Assembly (NCBI RefSeq): GCF_017161325.1
Contig: NZ_CP045670.1
Span: forward strand, 992,001-1,056,000
Length of the DNA stretch: 64,000 bases
Source of the DNA: Treponema pedis
GTDB taxonomy: Bacteria; Spirochaetota; Spirochaetia; Treponematales; Treponemataceae
Direction: 5' to 3'
Shown here piece by piece: positions 1 to 9,360 of the stretch. Numbering within the stretch: position 1 is the first letter of the stretch; the number at the start of each line of letters is the position of its first letter. Below the pieces are notes generated by a model, which was given only the letters and a program-made list of their open reading frames with translations, had not been told where the DNA came from and did no database searches. The position numbers and the translations under genes are program-made.

Positions 1-20
1 CTATTTTATAAAAGAATAAT

Positions 21-998
21 TTATTTTGCTTGATAATAAAAGCCTTCATCGGGAAGATTTCCGCCGATAAATTTAGGGTCGGAAGCCGCCAATACGCTAA
101 GATATTTTTCTATAGCCGTTACGGCTTTTTTCGCGTCAACAAAATAAATATTTAAACGCGGAATTGCTTTAGTTATAACCGTAACGGGCGGAAGTACGGT
201 AATGTTTGAAGCATATTCGGCTGCGGCTGCATTGTTTGCATTTACCCAGTCTACCGAATTTTTAGCAGCTTCAATAAAAGCTTTTACATATTCACCGTGG
301 TTTTTTAAGAATTCCGTTTTAACTATTAAAGATGCTTGAGGATATGAAAGACCTCCCAATTTTTCTTTCCATTCATTTTGAATATCAATTAGGATTTTTG
401 TATCGGGTTTTTTCGCAAGAATAGCGCTTAAGCTCGGCTCGGCGGCAATTGCGATACCTGCTTTTCCGCTTAAAAAAGCCGGAGGAATATCCGCTGCCGA
501 TGATAAGTATTGAAAAGTTACATCTTTATCGGGATTCAATCCGTTTTTGCTTAAAATTTCTCTTACAGTCAAATCGGGAGTTACGCCCCTTCCGAAAGAA
601 TAAACGGTCTTTCCTTTCAGCTCTGCAATTGAAGAAATGTTTTCTGAAGTAATACAGTATAAATTTCCCCAAACAACCGGAGCAATCAAGGTTACCGATT
701 TATTTTTAGCATAAACTACGGAGGCAAAATTAGTTGCAACAATTGCAATATCGGCTTCTCCCGAAAGGATACGGGCCTGTAATACATCGGGGCCTGCGAC
801 AACTTCATATTCCGTAACTGAATTTTCAAATTGCGTTTTTTCGTATACCAATTTTGAAAGAGCAATTGCAGGGCCTCCCGACGGCAAAACTACCTTGGCG
901 GTAAAGTTTTCTTTAGGGCTGACCTCTTTACTTCCGGTTGCAAAAAGACAAGCGGATACAACACAAACCAATGAAATGGATAATAAGATTCGTTTCAT
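21..998 (-). CDS. ABC transporter substrate-binding lipoprotein (NrtA/SsuA/TauA-like)
   Basis: This is a periplasmic binding protein of the NMT1/SsuA class, which delivers small anions, sulfonates or thiamine-precursor-like ligands to an ABC importer. The N-terminus has a positively charged start, a hydrophobic stretch and a lipobox ending at Cys17 (VVSAC), so a lipid-anchored protein is predicted. The mature part has the usual features of the family: a GGPAIAL-like ligand loop, a GEADIAIV segment and a LKGKTVYSF segment. The start is supported by AAGGAG about 6 nt upstream on the minus strand. Any permease partner would lie to the left of the window. The only unpaired ATPase nearby of matching type is the one near 12.5 kb, but that link is inference. 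The substrate cannot be told. Confidence 0.85.
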   Translation of the reverse strand: MKRILLSISLVCVVSACLFATGSKEVSPKENFTAKVVLPSGGPAIALSKLVYEKTQFENSVTEYEVVAGPDVLQARILSGEADIAIVATNFASVVYAKNKSVTLIAPVVWGNLYCITSENISSIAELKGKTVYSFGRGVTPDLTVREILSKNGLNPDKDVTFQYLSSAADIPPAFLSGKAGIAIAAEPSLSAILAKKPDTKILIDIQNEWKEKLGGLSYPQASLIVKTEFLKNHGEYVKAFIEAAKNSVDWVNANNAAAAEYASNITVLPPVTVITKAIPRLNIYFVDAKKAVTAIEKYLSVLAASDPKFIGGNLPDEGFYYQAK

Positions 999-1070
999 AA
1001 ATCATCTCCTTATGATAAACAGTTTAACCTATTTTTCATTTTTTTTAAAGTAGGATATTCCTATAGCGGA

Positions 1071-1098
1071 TTGACAGGTTCTTGAAAAAATATAGAAT
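1071..1098 (+). promoter_or_regulatory. Candidate sigma70 promoter for the broken ABC exporter
   Basis: TTGACA at 1071-1076 is followed after 16 nt by TAGAAT at 1093-1098, about 30 nt before the start codon at 1129. It lies in the divergent gap between the binding-protein gene and the exporter remnant. Confidence 0.5.
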
Positions 1099-1128
1099 AT
1101 GTAATTGATTAATTTAAAAGGAACAAAT

Positions 1129-2616
1129 ATGAAAAAAATGTTACGGTTTCATTCATTTAAATATATTGATAAAAAAACCTTTGTATTCTACGGATTCATT
1201 AATTTGTTCAGTATTATTATAGCATCTGCAATGCCTTTAGTAACAAAGCTAATGATTGATTCCGTTATTTATTTAAATATGAAAAAATTTGTTTATATGA
1301 TTTTGGCGGAAATAATAAGTCTGGTTTTGTTCTTATCAGCCGAAGCAATTAAAGATTATATACACGGGAAACTGTATGCGGATAATTTTGTTAAAGTATC
1401 AAAGAAAATGTTGCATAATTCCGAATATTTTTCCCGTAAAAAGGATAAACCGAATTTTGAATTAATGTTATCACAAAATTATAATATTGTAAAACCGTAT
1501 TTTTTTGAAATACAAACGACGCTTATATTTTCAATTATAAAAATAATAATAACATTAAGCATTATTTTATATTATTTTTTTTTGGGTAGGGATTTTTTTT
1601 AATTATTTTTTATTCCTTTCGGAATGTTTTTATCCAAAATAGGAGAAACTGAGGTTAATAAGTTATCCGAAAAAAATAATGAACTTAATAATACCGTAAA
1701 AAATTTATTGATAGATAAGGTTAAAATTGCAGATGAAGAATTATTTTTAAAAATTAAGCAGATTGGCGCTTCAATAATATCGAAGATAACTGATGATTAT
1801 ATCGGAAGTAAATTAAAATTTGAAAAAAATATTTCACTTATGAATAATTTTTTAGTATATGGATTTTTAAATTTTTTATTGGCGGCAGTTTTTATAATAT
1901 CCTGTATTGCCGTTATTTATAATAAGATAACATTAGGTACTTTGGAAGCTTTTCAATTATATACATCGCAGTTATGGACACCTATTGAAAGAATTGTTAA
2001 TATCCGCCGTCAATATATAAACGATAAACCTTACATAAAAGAGTTTTTTGCCGCTTTGGATTTAAGCATGCAGGAGCTTAAATATGAAAAAATTGAAAAA
2101 ATAACATTAAAGAATTATTCGGGTATTAGTAAAAATAACGAGCCGTTAAATAAACCTGTAAATTTTTCTTTTAATAAGGGGAATATATATCTGGTACAAG
2201 GTGAAAACGGTGCGGGAAAAAGCACCTTACTTTATTCTTTGTTGGGTCTGTCAAACAGATATTCGGGAGATATTTATTTTAATAATCGAAAAATATATGC
2301 AGGATTATCAATATTGGATATATCATTTAACGGTGCATCTTCTTTTATAAGCCCTTATGGAAATTTGGCAAAATCATCGAATTTATCAAGCGGACAAACT
2401 AGGTATAATCAAATACATCATGCTTTAAATGAAGATAAACATTTAATAATAATCGATGAACCTACAAATTATCTTGATACCGATAAAAAGCGGGAGGTTT
2501 TAAACTTAATTAAAAGTAAGCATAATTCGGAAGTAATTATAATTATTATAACGAATGATGATTTTGTAAATAAATTTTTTCCGGCTGCGGATAGTTTAAT
2601 ATTGGAAAAATTATAG
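1129..2616 (+). pseudogene. ABC exporter half-transporter, interrupted at T-runs
   Basis: Together the two pieces make one membrane-plus-ATPase exporter of about 495 residues. The first piece (from ATG 1129, preceded by AAAAGGA) holds the first transmembrane helices. It ends at a TAA at 1600-1602 inside a T9/T8/T6-rich stretch. The second piece resumes in the same frame at about 1624 with the remaining helices and the nucleotide-binding domain: Walker A GENGAGKST, signature LSSGQ, Walker B LIIIDEP. The segment between Walker A and the signature is short for the family. Restoration needs either loss of the stop or two compensating one-base changes in the T-runs. It may be a dead gene, a slippage-switched gene or an assembly error. 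Substrate class is unknown; the architecture suggests peptide or bacteriocin export. Confidence 0.7.
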
Positions 2617-2685
2617 TTTAAATAATACTCTTATTCCGATAGGGCTTGAGATGTTTTTTTAAGTACGACGGTTTTAAACTCCCGG
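2616..2685. repeat. 70-bp direct repeat, copy 1
   Basis: Starts at the last base of the exporter stop codon and matches 4102-4171 base for base as far as I can read. It begins with GTTTAAA and contains TTTAAAC near its end. With copy 2 it brackets the protease-like gene. Confidence 0.9.
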
Positions 2686-2776
2686 TAAACTATAAAAAAA
2701 TATGAGATTAAAAAACACCGACGATAATAAAAATTGCTGCTATTCAAAAATCGTTAAAAAATAGAAACCGGAAGGC

Positions 2777-2805
2777 TTTCATAAAACCGTGGAAAAAGTT
2801 ATAAT
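2777..2805 (+). promoter_or_regulatory. Candidate promoter for the retropepsin-like gene
   Basis: TTTCAT, a 17-nt spacer and a consensus TATAAT at 2800-2805, 25 nt before the start codon; GAGGAG supplies the ribosome-binding site. The gap from 2617 to 2830 otherwise holds only the 70-bp repeat and AT-rich sequence. Confidence 0.4.
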
Positions 2806-2830
2806 TATAAAAAACTAATGAGGAGAAAAA

Positions 2831-4111
2831 ATGAAAAGGAATCAATGTAAATTAATTAAAATATTAAATTCTTGTTTAATATTTTTATGTTTTTTTAGCA
2901 GCATATTTGCACAAAATGAGGCCGAATGCGAAAAAGTTGTGGAAGTCGTATTTGAGGCTTGCAACAAAAAGTCTGAATCGCAGCTGCTGCCTTATTTAGC
3001 CGAAAGTTTTTCCATAGCCGGATATAAAGATGATATGGCAAAGACCATATTGAAGCAGTTAATATCGGCGGTAGGAAATATAGTTTCTTATGAAAAAAAA
3101 GAAAGCCGTTTGGAAGCCGATAAACTTATTTTAGAATATTCGATTGACTATTCCCAAGTAGGAAAAAAAGATTCCATGTTTGTATTCAATAAGGATAATT
3201 TACTTGTCGAAGCTGAATTTATGAAGATAGCAGTGAAAACTTTATCACCTCAAGAAAGGGTAATCGAATATAATAAAGATAAATTTATTTCCGTTCCCGT
3301 AATTCTTGCAGGAAACCTTCCTCTTGTTGAAGTGCTCCTCAACGGTGAAAGCTGCTTATTTTTATTGGACAGCGGGGCGCCTTTTTCCATTTTAAATTCA
3401 AAGTATATTGATGGAGTGGATACAAGCGAAAAAAAGTTAGGTAGTTTACATGATATCAACGGTAATGCTTCAACTTCAAATATGGATATAGTAATGGTAA
3501 AAGAATTGGAGTTTGCCGGGAATAAAATGAAAAATCAAAAAATAGTAATTCTTGATATGTCTCATCTTGAAACATACTTAAAAACGGACGGTATATACGG
3601 ATTAATAGGGTATGATATGTTAAAAGAATATGATTTCTTTTTAGATTATTCAAAAAAAACTTTGACGCTTATTAATCCTGACTATATTGACGGTTTTATA
3701 AAGAATAATAAATTAAAAATATATTCAAAAATTGCATGTTCTATGATAGAGCATATTCCGGTGGTTGAAACTCTTATAGGAAATAAAATCTATAGATTAG
3801 GAATCGATACCGGAGCAGAGTTTAATTTAATAGACAGTTTTTATTTTAGTGAATTGGAAAGTTTTTTAAAAAATAAAGAAAAAACTGAGCTTGGAGGAGC
3901 TTCCGGGGCTAAACGGGAAATATATCAAGCTGAAGTAAAAACGATGAAAATCGGTAAAAAAACATATAAGGATTTAAAAACCGGTTTTTCGGATATTTCA
4001 CACTTAAGAAAAATAAAAGACGGCTATGAAGGGATTTTAGGTTATCCTTTTTTATCCGTTCACCCTATTCTTATAAGTTATAAGCGGAAAGAACTTATTT
4101 TGTTTAAATAA
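2831..4111 (+). CDS. Secreted two-domain retropepsin-like aspartic protease homologue
   Basis: A 426-residue protein with a hydrophobic N-terminal signal (cleavage probably after SSIFA). It has an N-terminal domain of about 110 residues of unknown type, then two aspartic-protease-like lobes. Each lobe carries a catalytic-type motif: LLDSGAPFSIL near residue 180 and LGIDTGAEFNLI near residue 327. Each is followed by a GLIGYD- or GILGYP-like segment, the usual second motif of clan AA peptidases. The family is known as bacterial retropepsin-like or Asp_protease_2 proteins. Export to the periplasm or surface is inferred from the signal. The gene stands alone between two 70-bp direct repeats, and its stop codon lies inside the second copy. 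Peptidase activity is plausible because both Asp residues are present, but no substrate is suggested. Confidence 0.8.
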   Translation: MKRNQCKLIKILNSCLIFLCFFSSIFAQNEAECEKVVEVVFEACNKKSESQLLPYLAESFSIAGYKDDMAKTILKQLISAVGNIVSYEKKESRLEADKLILEYSIDYSQVGKKDSMFVFNKDNLLVEAEFMKIAVKTLSPQERVIEYNKDKFISVPVILAGNLPLVEVLLNGESCLFLLDSGAPFSILNSKYIDGVDTSEKKLGSLHDINGNASTSNMDIVMVKELEFAGNKMKNQKIVILDMSHLETYLKTDGIYGLIGYDMLKEYDFFLDYSKKTLTLINPDYIDGFIKNNKLKIYSKIACSMIEHIPVVETLIGNKIYRLGIDTGAEFNLIDSFYFSELESFLKNKEKTELGGASGAKREIYQAEVKTMKIGKKTYKDLKTGFSDISHLRKIKDGYEGILGYPFLSVHPILISYKRKELILFK

Positions 4112-4171
4112 TACTCTTATTCCGATAGGGCTTGAGATGTTTTTTTAAGTACGACGGTTTTAAACTCCCGG
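4102..4171. repeat. 70-bp direct repeat, copy 2
   Basis: Identical to 2616-2685 by eye. It includes the final codons and stop of the protease-like gene. The remaining gap to the hydrogenase operon (4172-4431) contains the hydrogenase promoter and no gene that I can see. Confidence 0.9.
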
Positions 4172-4309
4172 CATCTTTTTAATGAGTGTTTATAAAATAA
4201 TGCTTGTTAAAAACATCGCAAGAGGGGAATCCCTAAAAACGGAGGTTTTAGAGGTTTCAGGCGGTGCCGGGTTAATTTAAATTTTTAAATAAAAATATTT
4301 TTTTATCCC

Positions 4310-4338
4310 TTGACAAATTTAAAATTATAATTGATAAT
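4310..4338 (+). promoter_or_regulatory. Promoter of the hydrogenase operon
   Basis: TTGACA at 4310-4315, a 17-nt spacer and GATAAT at 4333-4338, in very AT-rich DNA about 94 nt before the hndA start chosen here. Confidence 0.7.
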
Positions 4339-4431
4339 ATTATCTGATATATAAATTATGAGCAGTGTTTTACCATGGTGTGTGCCTGCCTGTTATGCTT
4401 GTATTTTATATTCACCACAAGGGGAAATTAT

Positions 4432-4938
4432 ATGAAAAACTGTGCCTGTTTTTCCGATGAGCTTAACAGCTTTATCGACTCGTGGAAAGAAAAACCCGGA
4501 AACCTCATTATGATTTTGCACAAGGTGCAGGAGGAGCAGGGATATATTTCCAGAGAAGCTGCGGAAGAAGTGTCTGTCCGCACAAATACACCGTTGGCAA
4601 ATGTCTACGGTACTATGTCATTTTATCATTTCTTTAAAACCGAAAGACCCGGCAAACATAAGATTTCCGTATGTTTGGGAACCGCCTGTTATTTAAAGGG
4701 AAGCCAAGACTTGCTTGATGAAGCAAAATCGCTTCTCGGATTAAAAGACGGACAAACTACAAGCGAAGACGGAGAATTTTCGGTTGAGCCGGTGCGCTGT
4801 ATCGGCTGTTGTGGCTTAGCTCCCGTTATTTCCGTAAACGGCGAAGTTCACGGAAAATTAAAACGCGAAGATATGGCAAAAATAATTGCCGATTGCCGCT
4901 CTGAAAGTGAAGTCCCGTCCGCCGTCTTAGAAAGATAA
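4432..4938 (+). CDS. hndA: NAD(P)-linked [FeFe]-hydrogenase subunit A (NuoE-like [2Fe-2S] protein)
   Basis: A 168-residue thioredoxin-fold [2Fe-2S] protein of the NuoE/HndA/HydC family. It passes electrons inside a soluble trimeric or tetrameric hydrogenase. A four-helix N-terminal part is followed by the cluster domain with ligands C81 and C86 (CLGTAC) and C123 and C127 (CIGCCG). The ATG at 4432 is chosen because AAGGGGA precedes it at normal distance; an in-frame ATG at 4375 has no such site. It is the first of four tightly spaced genes whose order matches hndABCD of Desulfovibrio fructosivorans. That complex is known to be NADP-linked and electron-bifurcating. Whether this one bifurcates, and which way it runs in the cell, is inference. 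Confidence 0.92.
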   Translation: MKNCACFSDELNSFIDSWKEKPGNLIMILHKVQEEQGYISREAAEEVSVRTNTPLANVYGTMSFYHFFKTERPGKHKISVCLGTACYLKGSQDLLDEAKSLLGLKDGQTTSEDGEFSVEPVRCIGCCGLAPVISVNGEVHGKLKREDMAKIIADCRSESEVPSAVLER

Positions 4939-4960
4939 ATCGAAAACTTAAAAGGAAAAC

Positions 4961-5362
4961 GTGAGTATGCAAAAATTAACAAGAAAAACCTTACATGAAC
5001 TTAGAGATTGCCTTGTTCCCGAGATAAAAATAAGAAAACCTGAAGAAAAAGAGGCTTATATAATAGTAGGAATGGGCGAGCGCGGAATACAAAAAGGCGC
5101 AAAAGAAATCTTTAAAATAATAAGCGAAAAAATAAACGGCATGGGTAAACGCGGAGATATTGCCGTTATTCAGGCGGAGCTCGAAGGTCTCGGCGAAGCG
5201 GAGCCTGTAGTTGAAGTAATTTTAAAAGGTGAAGAGCCTGTAAAATACGGTTATGTAACTGCTGAAATTGCAAATGAAATAATCGATTCTCATGTTGTAA
5301 ACAAAAAAATTCTTTCAAAATATGTATTCGATATTTCAAAAAAAACTGAGGCGGAGGTGTAA
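4961..5362 (+). CDS. hndB: Hydrogenase accessory subunit B (HndB-like)
   Basis: A 133-residue protein with a thioredoxin-like ferredoxin-domain pattern that lacks the four cluster-binding cysteines: only one Cys, near residue 17, is visible. It matches the HndB position and type, a structural or electron-wire subunit found between NuoE-like and NuoF-like genes in hnd operons. A GTG start at 4961 sits 5 nt after AAAGGAAAAC; an ATG two codons later is an alternative. It ends one base before the hndC start, so translation is probably coupled. The loss of cluster ligands means it is unlikely to carry a [2Fe-2S] centre itself. Confidence 0.8.
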   Translation: MSMQKLTRKTLHELRDCLVPEIKIRKPEEKEAYIIVGMGERGIQKGAKEIFKIISEKINGMGKRGDIAVIQAELEGLGEAEPVVEVILKGEEPVKYGYVTAEIANEIIDSHVVNKKILSKYVFDISKKTEAEV

Positions 5363-5363
5363 C

Positions 5364-7145
5364 ATGTCGTATAGTCATTATATTTTGGTATGCGGAGGTT
5401 CAGCCTGCGAGTCGAGCCGCTCCGTTCAAATTTACGAAAACCTTATTACGGAAGCAAAAAATGCGGGGATTTCCGATGAGGTAAAAATTATAAAGACCGG
5501 GTGTTTCGGGTTTTGCGAAAAAGGTCCCATAGTAAAAATTCTTCCTGAAGATACTTTTTATGTTGAAGTAAAACCCGAAGATGCTTTTGATATTATTAAC
5601 ACACATATAGTACGCGGTATGGAAGTTACCCGCCTTCTTTATGATAAGACAAAAAAGAGTTCAGAGGAAATTACCGAAATTCCGTTTTATAAAAAACAGC
5701 TCCGTATTGCTTTGCGGAACTGCGGTTTAATCGACCCCGAAAATATCGAAGACTACATAGCTCATGACGGCTACTTCGCTTTGGAAAAAGCGCTTTTTGA
5801 AATGACCGGCGAGCAAATCGTCGATGAGATTAAAAAATCCGGTTTACGCGGAAGAGGCGGGGCGGGGTTCCCGACAGGGTTAAAATGGGAAGCGGGTCTT
5901 AAGGCTCAATGCGATATTAAGTATGTCGTCTGCAATGCCGACGAAGGCGACCCGGGTGCATATATGGACCGCTCCACAATAGAAGGCGACCCTCACAGCA
6001 TAATAGAAGCTATGGCAATTTGCGGGAAAGCAATAGGAGCGAACAAGGGCTTTGTTTATATCCGTGCGGAATATCCCTTAGCGGTTTTCCGTTTGGAAAA
6101 AGCTCTTAAACAAGCCGCCGAATACGGGCTTTTGGGTAAAGACATCTTGGGCTCGGGTTTCGACTTTGAAATAGAAATCAGACTCGGTGCCGGAGCCTTT
6201 GTGTGCGGCGAAGAAACCGCCCTTTTGCGCTCAATCGAGGGAAAGCGCGGTATGCCCACACCTAAGCCGCCGTTCCCCGCCCAAGCAGGACTTTGGGGCA
6301 AACCTACGATTATCAACAATGTTGAAACTTGGGCAAATATTCCCGTTATCTTGAATAAAGGAGCTGCATGGTTCCGAGCGATAGGTACGGAAGATTCCGC
6401 CGGAACAAAAGTTTTTGCTCTTACGGGAAAAGTTGAAAATTCGGGACTGGTAGAAGTACCGATGGGAACGACCTTACGCGAAATTATTTTTGAAATAGGC
6501 GGCGGAATTAAAAACGGAAAAAAATTCAAAGCCGTGCAGACGGGAGGCCCTTCGGGAGGAATTATTACGCCCGATGCCCTTGATACCCCGATTGACTTTA
6601 AGAATTTGCAGGCACTCGGCTCAATGATGGGCTCAGGCGGTATGATTGTAATGGACGAAGACGACTGCGTAGTAGATGTTGCAAAATTCTATATGGAATT
6701 CTGCGTAGACGAATCGTGCGGAAAATGTTCACCGTGCAGAATCGGAACTAAGCAAATTCATTCAATACTTGATAAAATTTCAAAAGGCAAAGGTGAGTTA
6801 AGCGACCTCAATAAACTGGAAGAAATAGGCTTCGCAATGCAAAAAGCCTCGTTGTGCGCTTTAGGCCAGTCAGCTCCTAACCCGACGCTTTCTACAATTC
6901 AAAAATTCAGAGATGAGTATATTGCACACATTACCGATAAAAAGTGCTTAACGGGAAAATGTAAAAATCTCGTCAGTTTTTACATCAACGAAAAATGTAT
7001 CGGCTGCGGCGCCTGTGCAAGAAAGTGTCCGGCAAACTGTATTACGGGAGAACGTAAGGTTAGGCATATTATTAACCAAATAAAGTGTTTAAAATGCAGC
7101 GAATGTTATAATACTTGCCGGTTTGCCGCCATAGATAAAAAATAA
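5364..7145 (+). CDS. hndC: Hydrogenase NAD(P)H-binding flavin subunit (NuoF-like)
   Basis: A 593-residue flavoprotein that exchanges electrons with NAD(P)H. Domains in order: an N-terminal [2Fe-2S] thioredoxin-like domain (C10, C15, C47, C51), then the NuoF core. The core has the FMN-binding GRGGAGFPTG and the nucleotide-contact NADEGDPGAY. An ESCGKCSPCRIGT [4Fe-4S] motif follows. The C-terminus is a two-cluster ferredoxin domain with CIGCGACARKCP and CLKCSECYNTC. The ATG at 5364 follows GGAGGTGTAAC; an upstream in-frame start at 5322 would run through hndB and is not used. It forms the electron path between nucleotide and the H-cluster subunit encoded next. Length and motifs are normal for HydB/HndC. 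Confidence 0.93.
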   Translation: MSYSHYILVCGGSACESSRSVQIYENLITEAKNAGISDEVKIIKTGCFGFCEKGPIVKILPEDTFYVEVKPEDAFDIINTHIVRGMEVTRLLYDKTKKSSEEITEIPFYKKQLRIALRNCGLIDPENIEDYIAHDGYFALEKALFEMTGEQIVDEIKKSGLRGRGGAGFPTGLKWEAGLKAQCDIKYVVCNADEGDPGAYMDRSTIEGDPHSIIEAMAICGKAIGANKGFVYIRAEYPLAVFRLEKALKQAAEYGLLGKDILGSGFDFEIEIRLGAGAFVCGEETALLRSIEGKRGMPTPKPPFPAQAGLWGKPTIINNVETWANIPVILNKGAAWFRAIGTEDSAGTKVFALTGKVENSGLVEVPMGTTLREIIFEIGGGIKNGKKFKAVQTGGPSGGIITPDALDTPIDFKNLQALGSMMGSGGMIVMDEDDCVVDVAKFYMEFCVDESCGKCSPCRIGTKQIHSILDKISKGKGELSDLNKLEEIGFAMQKASLCALGQSAPNPTLSTIQKFRDEYIAHITDKKCLTGKCKNLVSFYINEKCIGCGACARKCPANCITGERKVRHIINQIKCLKCSECYNTCRFAAIDKK

Positions 7146-7161
7146 AGGAGAGGTAACGATT

Positions 7162-8943
7162 ATGGAAAAAATGATAAACGTAAAAATAAACGGAAAAGAA
7201 GTGCAGATTGCGGAAGGCTCCACAATTATGCAGGCTGTCCGCCTTGCAAATGTAAAAATTCCTTCGCTTTGTTATAATGAAGATTTACCGGCTTGGGGGT
7301 CGTGCGGGCTTTGTGTTGTTCATCTTGAAAATAATCCGCGTATGATGCGCGCCTGTTGTACAAAGGCGGTAGACGGAATGAGTATTGTAACGCACAGTCC
7401 TGAAATTGTCAGAGCAAGACGTTCCGTTTTGGAATTGATTTTATCAAACCACCCGAAAGACTGTTTAACATGCGTTAGAAACAATAAATGCGAACTTCAA
7501 ACATTGGCGGCCGAATTCGGCTTACGGGATATTCACTTCGAGCACTACATAAATGAAAAACCGAAAGACAATTCGAACGGTGCCATCGTATTTGAGAGAA
7601 ATAAGTGTATTTCCTGCGGACGCTGCGTTGAGGTTTGTCAAAATATGCAAAGCGTTTATGCAATAGAATATCAGGGACGCGGGGGAAAAACCGTTATTGC
7701 TCCTGCCGTAATGGCTGAGCTTGAAGACTCTCCTTGCGTAAGGTGCGGTCAGTGTGCGGCTCATTGTCCGGTAGGTGCGATTTACGAAGCAAAGCCTAAG
7801 ATGGATTTATGGGCAAAACTTTCAGAACCCGAAACCGTAAGTGTCGTTCAAATTGCACCGGCAGTGCGTGTAGCTTTGGGTGAAGAATTCGGGCTTAAAC
7901 CCGGAGAGCTTACTACAGGTAAAATTTATGCCGCTTTAAGAAGGCTGGGATTTAACTACATATTCGATACGAACTTTTCCGCGGATTTAACAATTACGGA
8001 AGAAGCTCAAGAGTTTGTAAGTAATTTTACAAGCGGAAAATATAAGTTTCCGCAATTTACTTCGTGCTGCCCCGCATGGGTTGACTTTGCGGAAAAATAT
8101 CATCACGATTTAATCCCTCATCTTTCTTCTACAAAAAGTCCTATGCAGATTATGGGGCCGATGATAAAAACGTATTGGGCGGAAAAAATGAAAATTGACC
8201 CTGCAAAGATTTTTTCCGTTGCGGTTATGCCCTGTACGGCAAAAAAATACGAATGCGGAAAAGATAAAACTATGTTTGCTTCAGGCTATCAAGATGTAGA
8301 TACGGTTATTACCACCGAACTTGCAAATTATATAAGGCAGGGCGGAATTGAATTTAATCTTTTGGAAGAACAGGAAGCCGATTCTCCTTTAGGGCCGTAT
8401 TCCGGGGCGGGGACTATTTTCGGTGCAACCGGCGGAGTTATGGAAGCGGCTTTGCGGACGGCTTATTTTTATATTACCGGTAAGGAGCTGGAAAGTTTGG
8501 ATTTTAACGAAGTGCGCGGAATGGCAGGAGTCCGCGAAGCTAAAATCAATATCAACGGTGCCGACGTGCGGATTGCCGTTGTTAATCAGTTAGGCAATCT
8601 TCCCGACTTTTTGGCAAAGCTGAAAAACTCGATTGCGGCGGGAGGCGAACCTTTATATCACTTTGTTGAAGTAATGGCTTGCAGGGGCGGATGTGTCGGC
8701 GGAGGCGGTCAGCCCTACGGTTGTACGGACGAAGTGCGCAAAGCCCGAGCGCAGGGACTTTACACCGATGATTTAAGGGCTAAGGTACGTACCTCTCATA
8801 ACAATCCTTATATTAAACAAATTTATGAAGAGTTTTTAGGAAAACCCAATTCCGAAAAAGCTCATCATTTATTGCATACTTCTTATATTAAACGAGAACC
8901 GTACAATTTTAATAAAAATTGTTCGTGCTGTAGAGACGCATAA
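7162..8943 (+). CDS. hndD: [FeFe]-hydrogenase catalytic subunit
   Basis: This 593-residue subunit reversibly makes or uses H2 at an H-cluster. The N-terminus is a NuoG-like [2Fe-2S] domain (C37, C48, C51, C65/66), then a His-Cys [4Fe-4S] region and two [4Fe-4S] motifs (CISCGRCVEVC, CVRCGQCAAHCP). The catalytic domain has all three signatures: TSCCPAW at about residue 300, MPCTAKK at about 356 and EVMACRGGCVGGGG at about 503. The C-terminus ends in a Cys-rich NCSCCRDA tail. AAAGGAGAGG precedes the start. The maturases HydE, HydF and HydG are not in this window and must lie elsewhere. A hairpin at 8951-8971 directly after the stop probably ends or trims the operon transcript. Confidence 0.95.
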   Translation: MEKMINVKINGKEVQIAEGSTIMQAVRLANVKIPSLCYNEDLPAWGSCGLCVVHLENNPRMMRACCTKAVDGMSIVTHSPEIVRARRSVLELILSNHPKDCLTCVRNNKCELQTLAAEFGLRDIHFEHYINEKPKDNSNGAIVFERNKCISCGRCVEVCQNMQSVYAIEYQGRGGKTVIAPAVMAELEDSPCVRCGQCAAHCPVGAIYEAKPKMDLWAKLSEPETVSVVQIAPAVRVALGEEFGLKPGELTTGKIYAALRRLGFNYIFDTNFSADLTITEEAQEFVSNFTSGKYKFPQFTSCCPAWVDFAEKYHHDLIPHLSSTKSPMQIMGPMIKTYWAEKMKIDPAKIFSVAVMPCTAKKYECGKDKTMFASGYQDVDTVITTELANYIRQGGIEFNLLEEQEADSPLGPYSGAGTIFGATGGVMEAALRTAYFYITGKELESLDFNEVRGMAGVREAKININGADVRIAVVNQLGNLPDFLAKLKNSIAAGGEPLYHFVEVMACRGGCVGGGGQPYGCTDEVRKARAQGLYTDDLRAKVRTSHNNPYIKQIYEEFLGKPNSEKAHHLLHTSYIKREPYNFNKNCSCCRDA

Positions 8944-8950
8944 TAAACGG

Positions 8951-8971
8951 AGCGGTGCGGTTTACACCGCT
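8951..8971 (+). terminator. Hairpin after the hydrogenase operon
   Basis: AGCGGTG and CACCGCT pair across a 7-nt loop just after the hndD stop. There is no long T-run behind it, so it could be an mRNA-end or processing hairpin rather than a strict terminator. Confidence 0.45.
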
Positions 8972-9014
8972 TCGGTATTTATAAATTTTATGAGATACAG
9001 TTAGGAGGAAATAG

Positions 9015-9347
9015 ATGTATACAATGATAGCTTTTTTCTTAAGCGGTGTTGTAATGATTATATTCGGGGTTTTAATTAGAGAATGTAAATGCTACAATCT
9101 GATAGCCGGATATAATACAATGCCTGCCGAAAAGAAAAAATCCTATAATCCGCAGCAGCTTGCCGGTAAAACGGGAATATTTCTCTATTGCATAGGGACT
9201 TTTACCGTCATATTTGGAATTATCTTACATTTTGCGGAATGTTCTAAATTATTAACCGCTGCCGTTACCCTTGTTTATTCCGTTATTCTTATTATTGCAG
9301 TTGTTCTTTTTATCGTAAAAGAAGCAAAAGGATTAAATGATATATAA
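9015..9347 (+). CDS. DUF3784-type small membrane protein
   Basis: A 110-residue protein with three hydrophobic helices (about residues 2-24, 50-72 and 78-100) and a short polar loop containing LIAGYNTMP and KKKSYN. These are typical of the DUF3784 family, whose function is not known. AGGAGG is placed ideally before the ATG. It lies 71 nt after hndD in the same direction, separated by a hairpin, so it may be partly co-transcribed with the hydrogenase genes. No catalytic residues are evident. Membrane location is predicted from sequence only. Confidence 0.75.
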   Translation: MYTMIAFFLSGVVMIIFGVLIRECKCYNLIAGYNTMPAEKKKSYNPQQLAGKTGIFLYCIGTFTVIFGIILHFAECSKLLTAAVTLVYSVILIIAVVLFIVKEAKGLNDI

Positions 9348-9360
9348 GAAGGTATAACTT

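Noticed and set aside
1105-1128. Upstream start (MINLKGTN) of the ABC exporter remnant
   Set aside because: The ATG at 1129 has AAAAGGA at the right distance and begins the membrane domain; the earlier ATG would include the ribosome site itself.
2616-2685. The 70-bp repeats as integron attC sites
   Set aside because: They have GTTTAAA and TTTAAAC near their ends, but these do not fit the RYYYAAC and GTTRRRY cores, and no good inner palindrome is seen.
6056-6529. A minus-strand open frame inside hndC
   Set aside because: It mirrors a well-conserved flavoprotein core and has no family resemblance or ribosome site; it is a shadow. The same holds for many antisense frames across the window.
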